This document shows positions 49,540 through 57,993 of a stretch of DNA of 64,000 bases, in pieces; position 1 is the stretch's first letter, and each line of letters opens with the position of its first letter. This DNA is from Nematostella vectensis. Its lineage: Eukaryota; Cnidaria; Anthozoa; Actiniaria; Edwardsiidae. The notes under the pieces are model-generated. The model worked only from the letters and a program-made list of their open reading frames with translations, was not told where the DNA came from and did no database searches. The DNA lies in the NCBI RefSeq assembly GCF_932526225.1, contig NC_064042.1, positions 15,928,751-15,992,750 on the forward strand, written 5' to 3'. A program made the translations under genes and the position numbers.

Positions 49540-50460
49540 TTGCTTTGCATTCGACGAACCAAGAACGCGGCTACGGCTAGAATGAGCAGCCACGCATTTT
49601 CGCCAAGGAATTTCATCGCTTCTCCTGCAGCTTTAAACACGAAGTTCGCGATGCTGCCTACTAGCCCAGGGAGAAGATTGCCTAGCTTTTTCCCGATAGC
49701 CTTAAGCCCGTTACCTACCCCTCTGGCCACGGAGGAGAGCGACTTGCCGAGCGACGTCACCATGGCCGCGATCGTCGTCGCTACGGCCAACCCGATAGCG
49801 ATGACGGTAAAGCCGTACTTTTTGAAGATGGCTTTGATGCGCTCTCTGAGCGGCTTTTGGTTCTCGAGCTCTCGGTTTTCGCGTTCAAGTTCGTCAATCT
49901 CGGATAGCCTTTCCTCGTTGCGCTCACGGGCCTCTTGGCGGCGACTTTCTGACGTGTTAGGGTCGTCGATGGTCTCACTGTCTGTGGTTACCACCCCTTG
50001 CAGCTCTTGGACTCGTTCTGTGTCCTCCTGGATGACCGCGTCTATCTCTGCCACAGACCCCATCGCCAGCTTGAAGCCTTTCAGCTTCGCAACGTCCATG
50101 CGAACGCCCCCGTTCTCGTTGATTAGCTGTCTTGGTTTAGTCCAACCTCCTTTGTCGAGGTTGCGAAGCTGTATTAGCGTCTTTCCCCTCTGGTCTGACT
50201 GGAAACGTATCAGATTCTCGTTAAGGTCTGGGTATTTCTCCCTGAGGGACTGGAGACCGGGTCTCGTCGCTGCACCTTCTGTGGTGAACGAGGTTTCAGC
50301 GGTCGTTTGCGTCCGGGCCCCCCCGCGATGACGTACTCGTCATTGGGATCGACTCCCCATCGTCGGGGTCAAACGGGATAAGGGGCGTCGTCTCGTCGTC
50401 CCTGTCTTCGGCGGACGCAACCGGCAAGGTATCGTCAATGTCAACGTCAACATCATCCAT
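49524..50460 (-). pseudogene. Acidic, coiled-coil and membrane-anchored element protein, frameshifted
   Basis: Probable start at 50460 with an Asp-rich N-terminus (MDDVDVDIDDTLPVASAEDR). Frame is lost at a run of seven C/G at 50318-50324, which gives a stop soon after; the following frame is open to 49524. The downstream 191-codon part has a coiled coil (SESRRQEARERNEERLSEID…LERENRELE), a conserved junction PLRERIKAIFKKYGFTV, then two or three hydrophobic helices, one glycine-rich (VARGVGNGLKAIGKKLGNLL). Its end overlaps the end of the convergent structural gene by 16 bp. It resembles unnamed proteins of related elements. The role is unknown; the amphipathic Gly/Lys segments could be membrane-active, but that is only inference. 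Confidence 0.68.
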
Positions 50461-50544
50461 GATGCGTGCGCATAGCGCATGCTACGCTATATTAGACATG
50501 TCTAACAGTCCGCACCATAGCCACGTGACTTCGTACTACTAGGA

Positions 50545-51733
50545 ATGTCAGTCAGCGATAAACTTGACCCCCAACGAACACCCAGAACTCCTCTGGGGTT
50601 GAAAGCCGAGAGAACTGTTCACCGGGTCACTCTCAACCCGTCGACGGCTTCCCCCGGCAAGATGCTACATGTGGCGGTCCCAAAGCTATCGGAAGGCGTC
50701 ACGCTTGTGCCTGGCTCCTTGAGGGTCGGTTTCGATCTCTCCATCTCAGGCCAAGCGAATAATACCGTCGTTAACAACGTCGGCCGAAATCTCGTGAGCA
50801 GCCTGAAAATCACGTTTGCAGGAGAAACGCTCCAGGACACCAACCGCTACGATGTCTTCAAGACGTATGAGGAGCTTTACCTGTCCAAGGTCGAGAGAGA
50901 GGACCGCCTGGAGCAGGGCATACAGTCAGAAAACATGCGCAAGCTTCGCTCCAAGGCTGGCGATAAAGCGACTAGTAACGCTAAGGAGAACGCTCTAAAC
51001 GCCGCCCACGGGGCGAAGTACACCATCCCGCTAGACCATTCTCTGCTGACGGACCACGGCGTACTATACCCAAGGGCGCTCTCCGAGGCGCTGCTCTTCG
51101 AGATCACGCTCGCAACGGTTGACCAGGTAGTAGTCGGAAGCGATGCTACCAAATTATCCTAGGGCATCAAAAATCTAGAGCTGGAATACGAAAGCCCCAG
51201 GGGGCGACAACCTCGCCCGGTCTGCAGCCGCCGCCTACCAAAACGGCACAACGTTCTTCTACGAGCAAGTGAACCTCCACAAGTCCTTCGTGAATAGCAA
51301 AGGGACGGACAGCATAATCAACAAGCCATACAAGGCAGGGGCTCGCGGCTCTGAGAAGTTCGTGTACCCCGACATCAAGAGCGTTCGCGTTACAATCGAC
51401 GGCATGCCAAACAAGGTCTTCAGCCAGGGACTACGCCCCACGGATTTCTGGAGGGAGGCGAAAAGGCGGTTCGTCAGTGGCAGCGGAGCGCCTAGTGTCA
51501 GTCCCGAGTCGTTCTATGGCGATAACAAGTTTGCTCTGTGGATCGACCTTCGAACGACGGACGACAGTGCTATCCATGGGGGTGGTCTCCGATTGGTCAA
51601 CACCCGCGACGGTGTGCATCTCGAGATAAAACGCACGGCAAGCGGCTCGGGTACCGTAAACTGTCACGTGTTTGTGGTGGCCGACGCCCAATTGAACCTT
51701 ATGAACGGACAGCTAGAGTCCATACAATACTGA
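50545..51733 (+). pseudogene. Candidate major capsid protein, broken by a stop and a frameshift
   Basis: About 395 codons originally. ATG 50545; open to TAG at 51160-51162; the same frame continues briefly (KNLELEYES), then a shift at the G5 run 51200-51204 leads into the frame open to TGA at 51733. The predicted fold is beta-rich: VHRVTLNPSTASPGKMLHVA, VGFDLSISGQANNTVVNNVG, VSSLKITFAGE early; VYPDIKSVRVTIDGMPNKVF, FALWIDLRTTDD, GVHLEIKRTASGSGTVNCHV late. Two beta-rich halves joined by a helical linker suit a double jelly-roll capsid protein, though the length is below that of usual Polinton capsids. It lies 24 bp upstream of the packaging ATPase, the expected neighbour. I recall homologues in cnidarian genomes annotated as uncharacterised. 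Confidence 0.65.
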
Positions 51734-51756
51734 GCACAGTGGCGCGGCAGCGCGGT

Positions 51757-52560
51757 ATGTACCCGAAAAACATCCCATTCAACGTTCTCATCGTGGGCCT
51801 GACGTCATACGGGAAGATCCGATTCATAGTGGACCGGCTGCGCGGCCCTTTCCGGGGCAAGTTTGACTACATCGTACTCGTGTGCCCTACCTTTGTCTAC
51901 AACAAAACATACGAAGGCTTCGGCGAGGGCGACGATCGTCTGTTTGTCGTCACACCTGAGGCGGGTCAGATCGACATACTGCTGAGGTTTGTCTCCGCTG
52001 TCTTCGAAGGCACTAATACCCTAATCATACTCGACGACTGTGCGGCCTCAAAAGACGTAAAGATGCGCTCTGACCAGCTCGTCAACTTGGCGTTCAGCGC
52101 GCGCCACGTGGGTATTAGGGTGTGGGTGATCACGCAGCAGCTCACCAGCATCACGAAGCCGTTCCGTGAGAACATCGCAGCCTTGGTGGTCTTCTACACC
52201 CCTAGCAAGGCGGACATGAAAGCTATCCTGCATGACTACGGCGCAGAGCTCTCAGAAACTGAGATAGCAGACGCGAGGGAGAAACTCGCGATTCTCGTAG
52301 CCTCGGGGAAGTCGAGAGAGATGGTAGGCAAGGTCCTGACTCACGACGACGTCAAACGCATGAACGCCGAGGAGGTGAGGAAGTACGAGAAGCGATACGA
52401 GACCGCCCTAGCCAGCCGGACTACAGACGCCCTGGCAGACAGCTTCCTGAAGCTTACGACCAAGCTAGTAGGCATGACGCTGCCGATAGACAGTGTGGTC
52501 GATCTTCACAATGACCTCGTGTCCGACTACATCATCAACAACGAGCTCCGCACATTGTAA
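51757..52560 (+). CDS. A32/FtsK-HerA-like DNA packaging ATPase, 267 aa, altered Walker A
   Basis: Start ATG 51757, 24 bp after the capsid stop. It would pump genome DNA into the capsid. N-terminal strand NVLIVGLTSYGKIRFIVD holds the P-loop; the usual Ser/Thr after Gly-Lys is Ile here, which should weaken Mg-nucleotide binding. Then FDYIVLVCPTFVYNKTY, Walker B NTLIILDDCA, a sensor-like segment GFSARH-type (here LAFSARHVGIRVWVITQQLT), and arginine-bearing helices. The order and the QQLTSITKPFRENI motif fit A32-type packaging ATPases of Polintons and large DNA viruses. The frame is intact across 267 codons, unlike its capsid neighbour, so the T-to-I type change may be an early loss or a lineage trait. 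Confidence 0.82.
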   Translation: MYPKNIPFNVLIVGLTSYGKIRFIVDRLRGPFRGKFDYIVLVCPTFVYNKTYEGFGEGDDRLFVVTPEAGQIDILLRFVSAVFEGTNTLIILDDCAASKDVKMRSDQLVNLAFSARHVGIRVWVITQQLTSITKPFRENIAALVVFYTPSKADMKAILHDYGAELSETEIADAREKLAILVASGKSREMVGKVLTHDDVKRMNAEEVRKYEKRYETALASRTTDALADSFLKLTTKLVGMTLPIDSVVDLHNDLVSDYIINNELRTL

Positions 52561-52945
52561 GGAAGCCTGTCTCTATGCTGCGGTCGTTTGATGGCTTTAG
52601 CCGTCAGGGCGTTACACGTAGCACGTCATGTGAACACCAACGGCGCTGACACGCGGTGTCAACACGAGTTAGCAGTCGCGGACTCACCAGTGTGCGCGCA
52701 CATTGGCGAGTCTGCCATCCCAGAGTAGACGTAGAACAAACTGCTCATGAACCTGCACGTACGCCGAAGGCGTTAGTGGAGAATCACGAGCCCCGAACCG
52801 CCCGCGGCCCAACCAAAACACCCTGGACGAGTCGAAGCCGGAAGGCGCTTGGAAAAGTGGAACCGACTTAACAGAGCAAAGAAAAAAGCTGTGCAACACG
52901 TTGAGTCGCCGGTCGCTGGCGAGTCGCAGGGACGCGAGGGCTATC

Positions 52946-53260
52946 ATGCCGAAGGCGTACACACCAGTCCCGGAAAGCAACTCTGCTTGGTCAGCTAGCT
53001 CGGTTATCGGGTTTGCTGGTCTTCTAGTGTCATTGATCGGCCTCTACACACGTAGGCGGGAGCTAGCTGCCGCTTTCACTCGTACACCAGCTGTTAAACA
53101 GCGAGCTACCGAAGGTACCGACGACGTGACTCCGCCCGCAACCACCGCTTGCCGTTCCGGCGAGCCGACCCGGACAATGCAAATCTCGGCTGTTAGCCAT
53201 GGAGTAAGCAGACATTTAGACACGAGGCCCCCACCCATATCCGCACGTCCGTGCATCGCA
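52946..53260 (+). CDS. Possible small membrane protein, end uncertain
   Basis: From ATG 52946 the frame encodes a short leader, then SSVIGFAGLLVSLIGLYTRR, a good single transmembrane segment, followed by a basic, low-complexity region. No stop separates it from the next gene (ATG 53261), so either they are fused in this copy or this frame originally ended elsewhere. 52561-52945 upstream shows nothing coding. Function unknown. Confidence 0.35.
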
Positions 53261-53479
53261 ATGTCGACGACGCAGCAAAGCAAGATTACAAAGACCATCA
53301 CCGACGCCGCAGTCATAACCGGCCTCGTCGCCGGTATCGGCTGGGTTGGGCGCAAGGCCTTGCGCGAAGACTTCTCCAAAGACCCCTTTGCGAACGCCAT
53401 GAACTACGCAAAAATGACTGCCGCCGTTGCAGGTGCTGTCGCTTTGAAGGGTTACCTTGAGAAGATCCTGCCCATGTAG
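53261..53479 (+). CDS. Small membrane protein, 72 aa
   Basis: ATG 53261 (MSTTQQSKITK) to TAG 53479. There are two hydrophobic segments: AAVITGLVAGIGWVGRKAL, and MTAAVAGAVALKGYLEKIL after a conserved-looking NFSKDP-type loop (here DFSKDPFANAMNY). Frame intact. It resembles tiny two-helix proteins in the same position of related elements that I recall. Probably a virion or assembly membrane protein; unproven. A palindrome-rich spacer (GTGTACTACAC; GTACGTACACGTAC) of 84 bp follows, possibly a promoter for the next gene. Confidence 0.62.
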   Translation: MSTTQQSKITKTITDAAVITGLVAGIGWVGRKALREDFSKDPFANAMNYAKMTAAVAGAVALKGYLEKILPM

Positions 53480-53563
53480 TAGTGTACTACACTACATGTG
53501 TAGGCCATGTATTAGACTCGTGTTCATGTACGTACACGTACACACAGCATCACACACTACTCG

Positions 53564-53941
53564 ATGGCCTTCATCGCAATTTTGGTTGGTTGCGCCGTCC
53601 TAAACGCGACTGCATTCGTTGGTGGCAACTACCTCGCAAAGTTCCTGTCGAACGATGAGAGCCCTGCCTTAGCTGAGAAGGAGAGGCACGACAAGGCCCT
53701 CGAGAAATACCAACGGGACTATGGACGCTACCAACATCGGCGACAAAAAATCCTCGATTGGCAAGCGAAAAGTCGCGAGAGAGGGGCCCTCGCAAAGCAA
53801 AACTTCACCGACACTGACACTGACACTACGCGCTCAAACTTTACAACCAGACCGGACCAAAACAATTCTTGGAGTCAATGCGTGCTCCTGAGCTGTCCGA
53901 CTACTACCCCCCCAGCCGAACGCAGAAAAACGCTGAGTTGG
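53564..53941 (+). pseudogene. Membrane-anchored helical element protein, frameshifted
   Basis: ATG 53564. An N-terminal hydrophobic segment (MAFIAILVGCAVLNATAFVG) may be a signal anchor, followed by a charged helix (AEKERHDKALEKYQRDYGRY…). A shift occurs at the GACACT repeat (about 53814-53826); the frame that continues has RAPELSDYYPPSRTQKNAEL, then a TAG at about 53941 just before a residual hydrophobic stretch. The C-terminal membrane helix expected from related proteins is therefore cut off. Function unknown; the conserved small-protein cluster suggests a virion membrane role. Confidence 0.6.
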
Positions 53942-54389
53942 CGTAGATCGGCGCCGGCGCTCTCGCCATCGGCTACACAGCTAGCTGCTTGCTGTGATGC
54001 AGCTTTGCTGCATCTATGCGGCCCTTTTCCATACTGCGCTTATACGTATACGTATAAGATGGTTGCAGACCGGTTGTGGGGTGCTATGCAAGTACGCCGA
54101 AGGCGTAGCAGCCGCTGCTAAGCGAGTGACTTCGAAGGTGTCGTCGATGTGTGGATGACACCGAAGGTGTCGTAGCTTTGGTGACATTGCTGACCGAAGC
54201 CTCGAGTTGTGGCGCGCAGACAGCGAGTGCGTAAAGAGATTCGCCACTGTCGTTCTCCGAGGGCCTACCGACCTCAGAAAGACCGAGCGCCTCGCGCGGT
54301 AGTGCGTATGCACGCCCGAGCGGACGGCAACCGCCTGTTGGAGACTGACACACCTGTTGCAATGCATTGCAATACATAGCCGACACATA
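53942..54389. other. Spacer upstream of integrase
   Basis: No gene seen. It includes ACGTATACGTATA at about 54040-54056, a possible AT-rich promoter element, and several short GCCGAAGGCG / ACCGAAGGTGT direct and inverted motifs. Confidence 0.4.
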
Positions 54390-54915
54390 ATGGCGGCGAA
54401 GCGCATGTCCGACGAAGACCTCGGTGCGTTCCTTCGTCCTATATACTACGCCAGAGGTGGCTTCCAGGGAGTGACCGCTCTGCATGCCAAACTCCCCAAG
54501 GGCTCAGCCTCCATAGATCGAGTGCGCAGGTGGGTAAGCTTGCAGCCCGTCGGGGGCTACACACAGACACCCCCTCCGACTACCTACTCCCACTTCTCGG
54601 AGCAGATACCAAACCGTATCCACCAGTCGGACCTGCTATTCTTGCCAACCGACCGCGGGTACAAGTATGCCCTGACTGTCTCTGACGTTGCTTCACGATA
54701 TAAAGCCGCCCGCCCACTGAGGACTAAAAGCGCGGCCGTCGTCTCCCGCGAACTCGCTGACATCTATGCAGAGGGACCTCTCACATGGCCTAAAGTCCTC
54801 ATGGTTGATGACGGCACGGAGTTCAAGGGTGCTACCACAAAGCTCCTAACAGACCACGGGGTGGAGGTCCGACGGGCTGAGCCAGGGCACCACAGGAGCC
54901 CAGCTTTCGTGCGTA
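54390..54915 (+). pseudogene. Retroviral-type (rve) integrase, 3' end deleted
   Basis: Catalyses insertion of the element; a retroviral-type integrase is a hallmark of Polintons. Start ATG 54390. The N-terminal helical region (DEDLGAFLRPIYYARGGFQG) is followed by the catalytic core: first Asp in IHQSDLLFL, then YKYALTVSDVASRYKAARPL, second Asp in KVLMVDDGTEFKG, and EVRRAEPGHHRSPAFV, where the catalytic Glu should follow directly. After this Val (54911) the plus-strand frame runs into sequence antisense to the polymerase gene. The third acidic residue and the whole C-terminal part are therefore missing, and the protein would be inactive. The frame is open up to that point. Confidence 0.85.
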
Positions 54916-56989
54916 GTACTCGAAGGAGCTTGCATCCCATATCCCATATCAAGGCCCTGGTATGGTACCATTGCGAGCGTCGGACACCGTCTTTGTATTG
55001 GATCAGATGAGCACCGTCGGCATGCTCGAAGTTAAGTAAGTGGTCGGTGCCCGCAAGGAGGTTTGTCAGATACGCGGCTTCTTCATGGTCGCGAACTACG
55101 ATCGAGGACTCGTCGCCATGGCGAGCACACTTGCCTACGAAACGGACAGCGAGATCTCGACCCTCAGGATACTTCAAGTCTTCGCTACTCGCGCTGGAGT
55201 GCGGGAACCTGATGGAGTCCTTTTTTCCGACGCTGTACAACACTTCCCTCGCCGTGGCCATGACGAGGTCACCCGAGTCTAACAGGTCCTTGAGCTCTAG
55301 CGTGGTGATCCAGCCCTCGTTTTGTTCCAAGTGCTGCCCTACCCTCCCGGAAGTGTAGGGGTGGCATGCCTCAGAGAACTCCAAATCGGTCAGCTGAATG
55401 ACCCCGGTTAGTTGAAGAACCTCGCTCAATGGCCGTCGCACAACATTCGCGATACGATACACGTTCGTAGGGAAGCCGTATTTCCGTACCACATCAATGG
55501 CGTCCGAGGCGCCGCCGGAGAGACTGTCTTCGCATCCTAGGTACGCCGCACGCATGTCGATGTGCGCATGAGGCTGCGCCCCTAAGTTTTCTTTGCTATT
55601 CCACACTTTGGACTCAACCTGCGCCGCTTGCCAGACGTCCCTGTATTTAAGAGGCGTTGACCTGATGTTCTCTCTTTTGATCCACTTCTTAAAACGATAA
55701 CCTATTGCGCCGCCCATCGAGTGCGTAGCTTCGATGTACTCTTGGTAGGCTGGGTGATCATCAGGGAGCCATTGAGGATCATGTCCTGTCTCGTCCGTAA
55801 ACGCCCTGTCGATCGCGATGCTGTCTCTCTCCGATCGGTATAGCTTCCCCTCGTGCGTGACTATAACGCCCCCGCATAGCCGGATCCTCGTGCTTCTTGG
55901 GATCGCCCTGTTTGTAAAGCGAATGAGCACCTCTCGCACTTTCGCTCGTGATCGCACGTGGTTCAGTCGGAAGCTCCGCCCAGGCGTGGTTATTGTGGCA
56001 AGGGATAGTGACCCTCACCTTAGTCTTGTACTTTCCCGAGTCCCACATAACGTTGCCCAAGGGGTCCACGGCTACTAGCTTTATCTCGAGCTTCTTTTCC
56101 ATCTCAAAGAGGTCTTCTTTGGTGAATTCCGTAGTAGCCAGCTTGTTGTCAAATCGCTCGAGGATCTTGTCTCGTGTCTTGGTTAGACCAAGTGAGCGTG
56201 AGGTACTGCGATTCCTCAAGAAGTCGGCAACATAGCTCACAACACAGTTAGCGAAGGCGTCACTCCCCTCTCGCTCAAACATTGGCCCAGGCTCCCAATT
56301 TTGCTCAGGTAAAGGGCGAAGCTCGTATCTCACGTAAACGAGGTACTCTCGCCCTTTCTCCCAAATACCCGCATCGATACCTTCCAGGGCGCCGACTGCG
56401 ATTTGGTCTCCTCTTTTGATTAATGACCCACCGATCCTGTGCTCCGAGCGCCCTTCCTCCTCCGTGATTGGCGCCAATGGCTCTGCGGGGGCCTTACCAA
56501 CGACCGTGAAGAGTCTGTAACGCTGGCCGGGGTCTACCATCTCGAGCACCAGTGGCAGCACTGCGTTTGCCCTCAGAGACTCTCGCTCGTGCGAGACCCA
56601 CCACACCGAGCCATCGTCATTGATATCAGGCCCCCGCATAACTGGCTTTGGAGCAATGACTCCTGCTTCTGCAGGATCCCGTATCTCTTGGTAAACACCG
56701 GCGCTTATGTCTTGGCCCCGTAGAATGGCATCCACGCTTGGGAACCGAAGATGGGCGCCGCCGACGAAGAGAGAATAGTACCCCTCGGGATCTAAGCCCT
56801 CTGGGCCCCTTTGCTCCAGCAAAGGGTCGAACTCGCGCCGCGCTTTCGCCGGTACGAGCTGTTAAGCAGCTTGTGTTTGACATCCTCGTGGATGTCCTCG
56901 TCCAGGATGTTCTGGACCAGCCCTGCTAGTACGGCAGGCGCCTCTTTGTCATGCATGCTATTGAGAATCTCCTCTATGTAGGCGTCCAT
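54916..56989 (-). pseudogene. B-family DNA polymerase-like gene, frameshifted and 3'-truncated
   Basis: Probable start at ATG 56989 (MDAYIEEILNSMHDKEAPAV). Frame is lost near 56858, is open from 56822 to about 55955 and, after another shift, from about 55950 to 54916. Middle part: VRVTIPCHNNHAWAELP, possibly near the exonuclease region. Palm motif A-like: HAHIDMRAAYLGCED (about 55553). It is followed by a GWITTLELKDLLDSG segment resembling the region between polymerase motifs A and B, and by RFVGKCARHG as a possible motif B. The motif C (acidic pair) expected downstream is absent because sequence stops at the integrase junction. Polymerase identity is moderate-confidence; replication of the element genome is the inferred role. 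About 690 codons remain. Confidence 0.65.
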
Positions 56990-56990
56990 G

Positions 56991-57260
56991 TTTGGGTATG
57001 CCTTGTGTCACTCAGTCTCTAATTGCCCGTATCGCAGCCGGCGGGACGAGTGTTTGGGTATGCCTTGTGCCACCCAGTCTCTAATTGCCCGTATCGCGGG
57101 CTGCGGTGTCAGACAGGACGAGTGTTTGGGTATGCCTTGTGCTACCCAGTCTCTAATTGCCCGTATCGCAGCCAACGGGGCGAGTGTTTGGGTGTGCCTT
57201 GTGCCACCCAGTCTCTAACTGCCCGTGTCGCGGGCTGCGATGTAAGACAGTACGAGTGCG
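56991..57260. repeat. 62/72-bp tandem repeat upstream of the polymerase gene
   Basis: TTTGGGTATGCCTTGTG starts at 56991, 57053, 57125 and 57187 (GGTGTG variant). The units contain CACCCAGTCTCTAATTGCCC and alternate 62 and 72 bp. It begins just upstream of the polymerase ATG and overlaps the 3' end of the Cys-rich gene. The repeat may be regulatory or a recent amplification. Confidence 0.85.
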
Positions 57261-57505
57261 AACCGTTCCCGAGCGCGCCTCTCGGTGCCGCGCATCCTCT
57301 GCCCTACACGATTCGCTCCGCAGGGGCGACACAACCGCGACTCCGACTGCGTCCCTATGCCGCAGATCCTGCACGGCACGGGGAGGGGGCTGCCCTTACG
57401 GAGCCTTTGGAGGTGCACCTTGCAGTAGGTGTCCATGCATCTCTGGCCACACGTGTTTCCATGGCCGACGTTTAGCCACCCGCAGTGATCTTTTCCGCAC
57501 TTCAT
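57215..57505 (-). CDS. Small Cys-rich, probably Zn-binding element protein, 96 aa
   Basis: Start ATG 57505, 10 bp inside the right inverted repeat. Cysteines/histidines: CGKDHCGWLNVGHGNTC, then CMDTYCKVHLQRL, then VPCRICGIG and LCRPCG. The four pairs could bind two zinc ions. Basic residues follow (MRGTERRARERF). Frame intact. I recall similar small Cys-rich proteins in related elements but no named family. It might act as a transcription factor or in nucleic-acid handling, from zinc-ribbon-like spacing alone. The last ~15 codons overlap the 62/72-bp repeat, so the native C-terminus is uncertain. Confidence 0.55.
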   Translation of the reverse strand: MKCGKDHCGWLNVGHGNTCGQRCMDTYCKVHLQRLRKGSPLPVPCRICGIGTQSESRLCRPCGANRVGQRMRGTERRARERFALVLSYIAARDTGS

Positions 57506-57514
57506 CCTTCGAAC

Positions 57515-57993
57515 GCTCGGTATACTACAGGACAGACGGGGGTCTAATTGCGAGGTTCCCACATTTTACCGCGCGAAGCACTGGGGGGGCCAGCCGCCCT
57601 GTTATCGCGCCGCCCGGCGCGCGCTAGGCGCTCCGGGGGGCGAGGAGGCGGGACACCAGGATAAGTCTGCTGCATGTAGTGGCGCGGAGGACCGAAGGGA
57701 GCGGAGGCCCCTAGACGGTATACCCCAGACGTTGGGTATGCCGCGCGAAGCGCTGGGGGCATACGAAGAACGGGCTGGGGGGCGCGGCGCGGCGCGGGTT
57801 ATCCCCATTTCTATGAAAGCCCCCGCCCGACGTTGCCAATTTCTTTTCTATCCGGACCCCGCCCGACGTAGATTAACAATTGCCAATTGTTTATCAACCA
57901 GAACCCCGCCCGACGTAGATTAACAATTGCTAATTCCTTTTCTACGCGAAGGGGTCCCCGGTGTCTATGAAAAAACTTAGTCCCCCCCCCCCC
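57515..57993 (-). repeat. Right terminal inverted repeat of the viral element
   Basis: Inverted copy of the left terminus, with the same three direct ~50-bp modules near the outer end and a C12 run at the very terminus. The Cys-rich gene's probable ATG (57505) lies just inside it, so its promoter would be within the repeat. Confidence 0.93.

Larger units (their letters stand above)
46128..57993. mobile_element. Integrated Polinton-like virus / Maverick-type element, compact and degraded
   Basis: 11.87 kb, clearly more GC-rich than its flanks. Ends: ~466-bp (46128-46593) and ~479-bp (57515-57993) terminal inverted repeats opening with a run of 9-12 G, flanked by 6-bp direct repeats ATCTTG (46122-46127, 57994-57999). 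Six-bp duplications are characteristic of Polintons, whose integrase is retroviral-type. Content: minus-strand membrane protein and candidate minor capsid; plus-strand structural gene; minus-strand coiled-coil/membrane protein; plus-strand candidate capsid, packaging ATPase, small membrane proteins and integrase; minus-strand B-type polymerase and Cys-rich protein. No adenovirus-type cysteine protease is recognisable. Several genes carry stops or frameshifts and an internal deletion joins integrase to polymerase, so this copy cannot be autonomous. Family placement rests on gene content and remembered resemblance to cnidarian element proteins, not a search. Confidence 0.88.

Noticed and set aside
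49540-50331. 263-codon plus-strand ORF inside the viral element
   Set aside because: Antisense to the coiled-coil/membrane protein at 49524-50460; Ser/Arg-rich composition typical of a shadow frame.
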